Source: Cephalotus follicularis (lineage: Eukaryota > Streptophyta > Magnoliopsida > Oxalidales > Cephalotaceae). Taken from it: a DNA stretch of 64,000 nucleotides. The notes below the pieces were generated by a model. The model was not told the origin of the DNA, did no database searches, and saw nothing but the letters and a program-made list of their open reading frames with translations. Position 1 is the stretch's first letter. Each line of letters opens with the position of its first letter. This document shows positions 23,610 to 33,482 of the stretch, piece after piece. The position numbers and the translations under genes were made by a program. The DNA lies in the NCBI GenBank assembly GCA_001972305.1, contig BDDD01002270.1:1-64000 (forward strand), in the 5' to 3' direction.

Positions 23610-24108
23610 CTTGGCCAACTTTGTTGGAGATAATACACTTACGGAGTGTATAGAAGAAGACCCCTCCGAGAATGAGAGGGGGTTATGGAAGTTGTCTGTA
23701 GATAGCTCATCCTGCATCTCCGAGAGTGGAGCAGGTTTGGTGTTAACTAGTCCATATGGGTAGACCTTGGAGTATGCTCTGAGATTTGGGATCAAAGCCA
23801 CAAATAATGAAACCGAGTGGGAAGCTCGGATCGTCGGATTGACAATTACAAATCACTTAGAGGTTCAAAAAATAGATTTCTCTAGTAATTCTCAGGTAGT
23901 GGTTGGTCTGGTGAGTAGGGAGTATGAGGATAGAGAAGACTCAATGGCTAAATACTTAGCACATGTTCAGAATTTGAAGTCGGCTTTCCAAGTGTTCAAA
24001 GTTTTGAAGGTTCCCAGAGCAGAGAACGCCAAAGCAGACCAGTTGTCTAAACTAGCTACAGCCGAGGTACTAAAGAAAAATCAGACTGTGCTTAGACTAC
24101 TTGGATAG
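23610..24108 (+). pseudogene. Tat pol: second (archaeal-type) RNase H
   Basis: The motif order is that of the aRNH of the Tat lineage: LSVDSSSCISESGAG (first Asp), ATNNETEWEA (Glu), FSSNSQVVVGLV (Asn where Asp is usual) and ENAKADQLSKLA (last Asp). A TAG at 23761 and the Asn change would block activity. The domain sits between the interrupted first RNase H and integrase. Confidence 0.8.
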
Positions 24109-25432
24109 GCCCACCATTTCAGAAGTGGATGTGATGGACATTGATGTACCACAAGAGCCGAATTGGATGACTCCGTTCATTAGTTGACTAAGGGATGGAA
24201 TTTTTCCATAGGACCCAAAGGAAGCGAGAAGACTGGTGTATAGATCTAACAGATATTAATTCTGAGAAGGGATCCTCTACAAAGGTCTTTTTCTTTCCCT
24301 ATGCTGAGATGTTTGACTCCCTCAAAGGCCGATTATGCTCTAAGGGAAGTCCATGAAGGAGTATGTGGAAATCACACGGGGGGCAGAACCTTGTCCAACA
24401 AATTGTTGAGGCAGGTCTATTTCTGGCCCACTATGCACCAAGATGCCATCGACTTCGTAAGGAAATATGATAAGTGTCAGAGAAATGCTAACATAAGCAG
24501 AAGACCATCAGAGCCTCTGACATTTATCACTGCCCCTTGGCCCTTTGCGCAATGGGGAATGGACTTCGTTGGACCATTACCAGTGACGACAGTGTAGAGA
24601 AAATACCTCACTATGGCAGTAGATTACTTCACCAAATGGGTAGAAGCCGAGCCCTTAGCCACAATTACAGAGAAGAATACGGAAAGCTTTGTATGGAAGT
24701 CAATCATTTGTCATTTCAGGGTCCCTAGAGTGATTGTCTCCGACAATGGGAAACAATTTGGCTTCCAAGCTTTTTGAGATTTTTACAGAGAATGGATGAT
24801 TGAATATAGGCTTGCCTCAATGGCCTACCCTCAAACCAATGGTCAGGCTGAGGTAATTAATAGAGAGATCATATTGGGGTTGAAGAAACGTCTCGAAGAT
24901 AGCAAAGGAAGATGGAAATAGGAGCTCCCTAGCGTACTATGGGCTTATAGAACTACTCGGACCACAACTGGTGAGTCCCCATTTAGCCTTTGTTTTGGAT
25001 TAGAAGCTATGATACCAGTGAAGATCGGGGTGCACTCTCCCAGAGTGGTGCATTTCAACGAAGCTAATAACAAAGAATGATTGAGGAACCTCCTCGACTT
25101 AGTGGAAGAACTCATAGACAAAGCAGCCATCAAAGTAGCAGCATACCAACAGAGGGTAAGCCACTATTACAGCAAAAGGGTAAATCCCCGACCACTAAAA
25201 GAGGAAGACCTAGTCCTCCCAACGCAGCAATCTTTGATCCTACTGCCACCAGAGGAAAGCTAGCCCCTAATTGGGAAGGACCTTACAATGTGAAGAGAGT
25301 GCTCCGACCTGGAACATTCAAACTTGAAACTCTGGGGGACAGGGAGATCTCTAGGGCTTGGAATGCCGAGCACATAAGGAAGTATATTATCAATGACTGT
25401 TGCAAGTATGTACAAATGTTTAAAATTCAATA
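24109..25432 (+). pseudogene. Tat pol: integrase
   Basis: The zinc-finger region reads HEGVCGNHTGGRTL ... KYDKCQ (about 24349-24480), with Tyr in place of the first Cys. The core has AQWGMDFVGPLP (24547-24582), VSDNGKQF (about 24738-24761) and NGQAEVINREI (about 24838), i.e. the D, D, E positions. The C-terminal WEGPYNV..VLRPGTFKL follows. Stops near 24595, 24777, 24919 and 25078 break the frame. No chromodomain follows, as expected for Tat. Confidence 0.88.
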
Positions 25433-25559
25433 GTATCAATAAAGATGAATTTTTCTTCAAAAAGAGCAAGTCCAATATCATAGTTCCAAGTTTGCAAGAG
25501 ACTATAGACCCAATGTTCAAGTCCTTAAACCTCTGAATAGTCACCGACTAGTTCCCTCG

Positions 25560-26340
25560 GTCAAGAAGCTTCAATACAAGCTTGGCAGACCCGCTCCCAA
25601 GGGAGCAATCAGAGCAGGCCTTGATACAGGACCCGAGCTCTCCATGTCTCACGAAGACATAAAACTCCTAAGGGAGTAAACAAATACAGGCTAAAGTCTC
25701 GAACAGACCGAGGGCTCAAATCAACAAAGACTCCCATCCGATGAGCGCTAAAGACTCTCATCCGATGAGCACCAAAGACTTCAACGAGATCAAAACTAAA
25801 AGACTCCTAAAGGAGCAAAAGACTTCTAAGGAAGTAATTAAAAAGACTCTCAACAAAGCAAATGTTGGTCGGCGGAGCTATAAACGTTCGTCAAACCAAA
25901 CCAATATCGTGTCTTGAGAGGCGAATCCATAAGAACTAGCAACGATCAAGTTCGTTGGTCGAGCACTTTGATACAAGTGCTCTCGTGAGGGATAGAAAGC
26001 TCGGTTGACCTGGTTTGAAAAATATCAGACCAAACGAGATCCTGATCGGCAAACCCGTAAGAACTTGTCCAACCAGAAACATAACTTGATCAGCGAACAC
26101 GTGAGAACTCGCAATGATCAAGTATCTTTGCCTAAGCGCTTTTGAAACAAAGTGCCCTACGGGGGTTAGAAAGTTTAGGTAATCTAGTCTGTAAAATATC
26201 AGACTACTACAAAACAGGTCTACAAATAAGATAGACTAATTAAAAATTCCTAAGGAAATTGCCAAAGCTTGGACGAAGCTACCAAAGCATGTAAAGCAAA
26301 TAAGATAAAGTTCTTAAGGGGATGGAAAAAGATACGATGA
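25560..26340. repeat. Tat untranslated region with imperfect tandem repeats
   Basis: Short repeats such as AAAGACTCTCATCCGATGAG (about 25731 and 25750), AAAGACT..TAAGGA units (25798-25850), and two ~200-bp units (about 25915-26040 and 26095-26215) sharing CGATCAAGT, the CACTTTGATACAAGTGCTC-like block and AATATCAGAC. No sense ORF. It separates integrase from the antisense ORF; part of it recurs at 59305-59360. Confidence 0.65.
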
Positions 26341-26431
26341 TGCCAATTTTTTTTGTATTTTATTGACTTGAAGTGAAAAAAGTACAAGTTACAAAAAAAA
26401 AGTACAAGGCAAAGACAAAAAAATTACTAGC

Positions 26432-28806
26432 CTAAGCTTCGTCCTCTGATGGGACATTATGTACATCTGGGAGGTTAGGCATTTGGATGTCAAGAGGAGG
26501 AGGGCTCAAGAAAGTATCCCTGGAAGCACCAGAGAAAGGAACCAGGGCACTCGAGTACTCAACCCTTGGTTTCTCCTTGGCCTCCCGAGCTAGGCTTCTT
26601 TGTGCTTCGAAGGCATTGCGAGCTTCTTCTTCCTTAGCATCGACCCCCTCGGGAAATAAGTCAAACTCGTTCATTGTCGGGCGACAAACGATGGAGTCCA
26701 AAGAAACACCCAATTACTAAGCAACCAGGTTTCGGCAGGTGTAGAAGCCCCGACGATAAAGTACCGAGGCCTCTTTAAGAACTTCATCTTCAAAAGCCGA
26801 CGAAGCCTTGAAGTCCTCCACGGTGGCCTCGATCATAGTATGGAATTCATCCGAAGATTTGAATTCCGTCAGAGCTTTGTCCACCACATTTTTCACCCGC
26901 GCTTCATCCCTGCTTCGGTAGCCGTTGAACTTCTCATGTAGAGCATGCAACATTTCGCTGGTATGCACGAGGGTCTGGTCCACCTTCTTCCTCTCGGCCT
27001 TCTCCCTTTCCAGAGCTTCGAGAGCCTACTTTTTCTCCTCCATAACAAACTCTTAGGCCCTGAGCACATCCTCTAGCTAGGCGCGGGCCTCTTCAGACGA
27101 CCTCTTGAGCTCTACATTTTCATTTTGAAGCTGCTCAATCAGAGCATTGTCTTCCTTGGCATTCCCGAGCAGGAGGTAGGCATCGTTCATAGCATAGAAA
27201 AGAAAACTCAAGATCAGAAGAAGAGTAGATAATTCACTAAAGAAAAATGAGTAGAAGTAACGAACCCTGAGGAGACACTGAAAAATGTGGGTCCATATTT
27301 GACCCACTGACCAGTCCTTCCTTGCATCCACCTCAGTGGCAAGGAGACCTAACCTGCCGAGCTCAACCGCTACCCACGATGTCCTCAAGCTGACAGCCGA
27401 GTTGTCGAGCTCCTCAAGTACCTCTCTAACTCTGCCGAGATCAACTGGCACATTGAGGCAGACGGGTTCCCGAGGGCTCACCTCAAGAGCGTTTACCTGA
27501 GAAGCACCTTCTCTATCTCTCCTTCTCTTCTTTTGCTTTTTGGAGGGACGAGATGGTGAGGCATCGTCGATCTTTTTGACTTTTGCAGCCCTTAACCTAG
27601 CAGCCTCGGCCTCGGCGACCTCAGCTGCAGCAACAGCCTCCTCGGCTGCTCTCCTCTCTGCCTCCTCGGCAGTCCTTTACGCAGTTCTCTGCCTCTTCTC
27701 CTGGGCGGCAACCCTTGCTTTCTCTTAGGTAGCTCTCATAACATCATCTATAGAACGTCGAGAAGCCATCGCTGCAGAGAACAACAAAAATACTTAGTGA
27801 AAAACCTGCATGACAAGAAATAATATTAAATGAGCAAGGAAGAATAAAGAAGTTTTTAGTGGATGAGTTGAAGGCTTTATACAGTTTCCCCCTTGGCAAC
27901 AGGCCAAGCATCGGGTTCATCTCGGCTATTCTGAACCCCCTCTCTCTCTATTCCCATGGGGATGTTCTCATCATCCAAGCAATCACGCCGACTAGAGGAC
28001 ATGCTTAGCCCAACCCGGCGAAGACGATCCTCCCATATGGTATGATTCATGCCCTCTGGTTCCAGAGTTGAGAGCTTGGCCAAGTCGGTCTTCACGGCAA
28101 CAGTCAAAATTGACCTCTTATTGAGACGTTGAATATCCAGTGCATCAGACCACTAGCAAGGGACAAATCCAGGGAGATTCTTGACAAGAAAATACCTCTC
28201 TCTCCAGCCCTTGATGGACTTTGTGGGGTCCACCAACAATTTCTTGGTCAGACCAAGGCAGGACATGAAGTAGTACCTGCGCTTGCCAGGGGAAACAGCC
28301 AGAGCATGGAATTCTTTGAAAAGCCCCATAGTAGCGGTCACGCCGATCTCCAAGCACTTCACCAAAAATCCTATTATGAAGGCCCAAGACTGCACCTGGA
28401 TCAGTGAGGGATTAATTTTGAAATGCCTCAAGATTACGAAGGCAAAGGTCAGAATCGGGAGCCTCAAACCTTGCTCCAGAGCATCCGTAAATACCACAAA
28501 GAGGCCATGCCTGCTCTTTGTCGTCTCTTTGGGATCTTTGGGAAGGCTGAATTCCAAACCTCTCGGGAAGGCATATTTCCTAGCCAATTCCTTAACTTTC
28601 TCTCGGCTGAGCACACTTTTATTGAAATGGGTCACAAAGACTTGGATGCCAGCCTCAGTGGAGGTGACGTCAAGAGCACCAGTGGCGGCGGCGGCCGAGT
28701 CCTCATACATACCCAATGGGCGTTCAGCAGCACTGACCCCTTCTCCGGCACGGCGTACTTCTTCATCAGACCTGATATATCTTGTGGTTTGTTTTGTCCT
28801 GGCCAT
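26432..28806 (-). pseudogene. Antisense extra ORF of the Tat element (putative gypsy-type transposon domain)
   Basis: Minus-strand coding remnant running opposite to gag-pol. ATG 28806 gives MARTKQTTRYIRSD. Residues about 90-190 (LEQGLRLPILTFAFVILRHF, then SWAFIIGFLVKCLEIG) match the plant domain called putative gypsy type transposon (transposase_28). After TAG 28155 the frame continues to 27877; a likely intron ends at CTCTGCAG near 27773; then an Ala/Glu/Lys-rich coiled coil and RPSKKQKKRRRDR, a basic nuclear-signal-like run. More coiled coil follows, then EFKSSDEF.....YRRGFYTCRNL near 26750-26860. At least four further stops (for example near 27727, 27679 and 27065) show decay. Function is unknown; it may be expressed from its own promoter. 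The homologous C-terminal part at 58650-59120 confirms the ORF. Confidence 0.8.
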
Positions 28807-29341
28807 CTGGATATTTTTGAAGAGAGAGAGGGGGGGACAAAGGTTGAAAAGCCGAGAAAAACCCTTTACTTGCCTAAACAATTTGCTAAAAACAAATGGA
28901 GCAAAGTAGTTCACCAGAGAAAATCGCAAGGTAAATCTGAAGATAAGACTTTTTGAAGTTTGGGGAAGCTAGAAAATTTGATTGCACAGGAGCTTTGAGA
29001 GTTTGAGAAGCGTAAAGAGATTTTCTCAAGAGGACGAAGCAATTTAAAGAAACCTAGATCGTTTCCTGACCACGCGATCTCTCCCAGATTAAACGGTTAA
29101 GATCAACACATCAAATCAAACGTGGGATACGAAAAGATTATGCTCGGTAACCGAAGAGACATAAAATGGAAATGACCTTTGCTCTGTCGCGTCATGATTA
29201 ATGCCAGACTTGGGCCAAGCAGTAAGGCCCAAGAGATACAACAGTCAGAGTAATGGACTTACCACAAGTCTAGCTCAAAGTCAAGTCATTAATGGTCTTC
29301 CTCCTCTACCAAGCTCAGAAAATGAAGACCAGGGGGGCATA

Positions 29342-29844
29342 TGATACTGGAAAAATCCTATATAAAGATACTGCCACGTGTCCTCTGGAAAACAAGACTA
29401 GTATCAACTAGAGCTACAGACACGTGGTCAAGCATTTTGTAATTTGGAAAGATAACGCACAATAACGACATAGCGCCAAATAAGGTAACGGTGCCAGATC
29501 CTCGACCGTTTCCTAGGGGTACAATAATCATCTTCGCAAGTCAAGCAATGCAGTTACAACAAAGCATCTCTATAAATACAACAATCAAATACATTACACA
29601 GGTCCGCCATTTTTATTCTCTAAAGAACCTTATTGTTTTCTTCTTTGTACACTGCCTGACTTAAGCATCGGAGAGTCCCCGGGAGTAAAACCTCGTGGTT
29701 CTTTGATTAGTTTGCTATTTGTGTGCAGGGAAGATGGTTATACACTCAACCCAATACTGTTCTCGGAGCATTAACAACGTTTTCCTCTGAAAATCAAATC
29801 ATTCCACATAAGAGACTGTTGAGGAGTTGATTTCGACATCAACA
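29342..29844 (+). repeat. 3' LTR of the Tat element
   Basis: TGATACTGG to CATCAACA; preceded by the polypurine tract ACCAGGGGGGCATA. Contains CCACGTGTCC (29372), CTATAAATAC (29570) and ATCGGAGAGTCCCCGGGAG (29667). Pairs with 18174-18671. Confidence 0.92.
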
Positions 29845-31660
29845 ATAGAGAAATTTAAGTAATCTTTTGTATAATATAGAGCAAATAAAGTTAATACATT
29901 ATCAACTAAAAATAACTAATACATTTCATTATTATATGTAGGTCCGAAGAAACTTCAAAAAATTGGGAGAAAAATCCAAACTATGTTATGTAATAAGTAT
30001 ACTCCAGATAATTAACATACAAAAAAAAATGAACATTCAAGTCTAATATCTCCATAATTTAATTGGCAAAAAATGGGAAGGAGAAGTATAATCCCTTTTA
30101 TTTGATTCAAAATCTCTTATCAAGTTAGCATTATCTATAATAATCATAACATTCTTTATAGACCCATTAATTCAAATGCAACTGAACTACAACACTTGAG
30201 TTAGATAATGAATCTTGTGGATGTAATCCACATTAACTAAGACAAGTGAAGCCGTCAAGCAATGGACTAATACACTGCTCACACACTAACCATGGAAAAT
30301 AACTATTTAATCATCTATTGACGCAAAGGAGACACTAAAATAAGTCCATACACAAACTTTTGCAAAACTCGCAATACTTGTCAGATTAACCGTAGAAGAA
30401 ATCCATGATAACATCTATAATACTTATTGAACAAAACTATGAAGAATAAGTACATAAATATTCAAAAAATTACAAACTCCCACAGTATAAGTGATGAGCT
30501 CAACAAAATGTTGTATACCCCCAGCCACATAAAAATTAGAAATCATAAAATCAACCAAAAAATAAAAATAAAATAAAATACATGCATAATTAGAGTATAC
30601 TAACCAATATTAAGAAATGACTATAACATAGGATGCAACAAAACTTAATTCAATTAGAAATATGTATAAAACACAATTCATCTTCATGACTCATGAGGAC
30701 ACAATTCCTCTTCAGAAGGACCAGAACTGATAGATATAAAAAACTATATTGATAAAAAAATTTATGGCCTTGACTAAACAGAAACAGATAACAAAAAATC
30801 TGATATGATGTTTTCATATCAATTCGAGGCATACAAATATTTTCTTATTTTAAGAAGTAGTCAACCCCACCCAACAAAACAATAAGTAGCATTAGACATT
30901 AAATTGGGAATGCATAAGAATCAAAGCGAATTATGAATAGTTTAAATGACCTTAGATATGTAGTACTCTAGTAAAGTCAATATGTGCTTTCAATTAATTG
31001 AGGATAAAGTGAGTATCCTACGCCATAGAAAAAATACAAATGAAGCTAAAATAAATGATTGGGATAAAAGTAAAAGAAAAAAATAGGAAATAATAACAAT
31101 CAAGCTAGAGGAGATGGTGTTTGCAAAAACCCACTGACTATATCTAGTCGATGAGAGAGTTAATCTTAGATTGAATCAATATGTGAAAATGTTGTTATTG
31201 AGAGAGACAAAGCTAACATGGTGAAGATGGGCTACGTCTTTCATCCTTACTGTCCTCTTATCAATCCGTTTCATTTTTTTTTTTTTTTTGATCTGCAACT
31301 GGTGATGATAAAATTGTTGGCCACTCACTATGCAGTCACGCACGCCATACACAATATTTTCAAAGCTAGAAAAAGAAATGGTGTGAGAGAACTCTTACAA
31401 AAAAAAAAAGAGATTGTGGTGAGAAACATTAGTGGGTGAAAAAATAGAAGATATACTGTATTTGAGATGGATACGATAAAATTTATAGATGAACCCATTT
31501 GATGTGTGCTAATAGATATGCTTATAAAAGTTTTTGTTTTTTATCAATTTCAACTCTCCTATTGATAGCTAACCTGAAAAGATAATCAAGTAAAAATGTT
31601 TATACGATGATGAAGCTTTGTTTTTTTTTTTTTTTCAATTTCAACTTACCTATTGATAGA
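29845..31660. other. AT-rich intergenic region, no gene seen
   Basis: No credible ORF. T runs near 31274 and 31620. From about 31543 a phrase CAATTTCAACT.(A/T)CCTATTGATAG occurs twice, the second copy (31636-31660) being split by the copia insertion. Confidence 0.6.
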
Positions 31661-32335
31661 TGTTGTGACAAACAGCAGAAACAAGATAACAACCAGACAA
31701 AAAACACAAAGCAGTAAACAAAACAAAACATAAGATTTACGTGGTTCGATCAGTGTGATCTACGTCCACGGGCGAGGGAGAAGAAATCCACTAAAAGACA
31801 AACAAAAAAGTTACAAGTTAAAAGATCAAACAATCGATCACAAAAGACAAAGCTTGTCAAACTCTCTCTCTCTAAAAAAAATACGTCGCTTTCTCGTTTT
31901 TCGCTTACTTACTTCAAGTCAGAACATAACATATATATACTCATAAAAACAACCCTAATCCGACGTGCAAAAGGAAACCTACTTAAACTATGATTGGTAT
32001 AGGCAGAGCTAAGAGCTTTGACTACTTTGCCTTGAGGTCTGCCAGAGAGATGAGTGCTCAGACCTCTCTCCATTGAGGTTTGCCAGAGAGTTGAGTGCTC
32101 TGACCTCTCTCCATTGAGGTCTGCCCGATAGCTGATAGCTCTGACCTCTCTCCATTGAGGTCTGTCCGATAGCTGAGAGCTCTGACCTTCTTCACTTAAG
32201 GTCTACCAAAGAGCTGGGAGCTCTGACTTCGTTCCACTGAAGTCTACCGAAGAGTTGGGAAGTCTGCCAAAGAAGTTGGAGCTCTGACTTCCTTCTTTGG
32301 AGCGGGTCAGACAAAAATTCAAGACATATTTAACA
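31661..32335 (-). repeat. 3' LTR of the Tork copia (left copy), with tandem U3 repeats
   Basis: Contains about seven ~43-bp units at 32030-32300. Each has GAGGTCTGCC.AGAGAGCTGAG.GCTCTGACCTC, in which GAGGTC and GACCTC form arms of a dyad. TATA-like GTATATATATG on the minus strand lies near 31930-31942. The right copy is shorter by about one unit. Confidence 0.9.
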
Positions 32336-32651
32336 AATCTCCACCTTGGCTTGAATTTCTAAGTGTTAAGAAGTTGAATACATTCTCCCAACAGCTTTAA
32401 GCTTACGTGAGCGAACTCAGTGTAAGAAACAAGAGATGCAACAACAGAAGGTGTTCACTTCAACAAACTGAACTAAAAATTGCCTTCTCACCTCGCCACC
32501 AAAGCCCCCAAAGGGGCATAGATCAAACAAGCATGCCAATCAAGTTCAAGCAATGCTTAAACTTGTTGGCGGGAACTGGCTTAGTTAACATATCAGCGGG
32601 ATTGTCAGCAGTATCAATCTTCTTCACTATAATGTTTCTATCAGTGACTAC

Positions 32652-33477
32652 CTATCGAATGAAATGGTACCTGACATCAATTTGCTTAGTCCTCTTATGA
32701 TATACTTGGTTTTTGGTCAAGTAAATAGCACTTTGGTTGTCATAGAAGACAACAGAACTTGCTTTCTGCTGAAGCCCAAATTCCAAAGCACGATTCCTTA
32801 ACCAAATAACTTCTTTCACTGCTTCTGCTACTGCCATGTACTCTGCCTCTGTAGTTGACAAAGCAACTATTGACTGTAAGGTTGACCTCCAACTAATGGC
32901 TGAACCTGACAGGGTGAAAATGTACACAGTTAATGATCTCCTTTTATCCAGGTCACCAGCGTAGTCGGGATCCACAATTGTGGTTCCATTCGAACCATCT
33001 ATGTCAAAGACTAAACCCAAATCTACGGAGCCTCTAAGATACCTAAGTATCCATTTCACTGCCTACCAATGAACCTTTCCTGGTTTCGTCATATATCTGC
33101 TAACCATACTAACTGCCTGTGCAATGTCGGGACGAGTGTAAACCATAGCATACATAATGCTACCTAATGCATTGGAATATGGGACACGAGACATCGTAGC
33201 CTCCTCAGCCTCTGTCTGAGGTGAATGCAAAGCTGAAAGTCTGAAATGGGATGCAAACGGTATACTGACAGACTTAGCGTTCTGCATGCCAAACCTCTCA
33301 AGTACCTTCTCAATATACCTCCTCTGCGAGAGATACAGCTTCCCTGCTTTCTTGTCCCTCAGAATTTCCATACCTAAGATCTTCTTGGCAGGCCCAAGAT
33401 CTTTCATCTCCAACTCTTCACTGAGCTGTTACTTCAAAACCAAAACCTCTGACATGTTCTTCACGGCAATGAGCATG
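32652..33477 (-). pseudogene. Tork copia pol: end of RT and RNase H
   Basis: Minus-strand continuation of pol after the nested LTR: EMKDLGPAKKILGMEILRD (RT thumb region), YTRPDIAQAVSMVSRYM, then RNase H with STTEAEYMAVAEAVKE and NQVYHKRTKQIDVRYHFIR. Stops between 33063 and 33059 and near 33428 interrupt it. The frame is otherwise well kept, so the element is younger than the Tat copy. Confidence 0.9.
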
Positions 33478-33482
33478 TCATC

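Larger units (their letters stand above)
18174..29844 (+). mobile_element. Full-length Tat-lineage Ty3/gypsy element with antisense ORF
   Basis: Two LTRs (18174-18671 and 29342-29844) flank gag, protease, RT, RNase H, a second RNase H, integrase and a minus-strand ORF. The flanks GTAGA and ATAGA agree at four of five bases. A second (archaeal-type) RNase H between the first RNase H and integrase, no chromodomain, and an antisense ORF before the 3' LTR are marks of the Tat clade (Retand-like). The LTRs differ at roughly one base in ten over the first ~130 aligned bases by eye, so the insertion is old. It carries a nested copia solo LTR. Confidence 0.9.

Noticed and set aside
28283..28956. Plus-strand ORFs of 208 and 177 codons near the Tat 3' end
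   Set aside because: They are opposite the antisense ORF, whose minus-strand frame has the recognisable domain and the homologous copy at 58567-59291.
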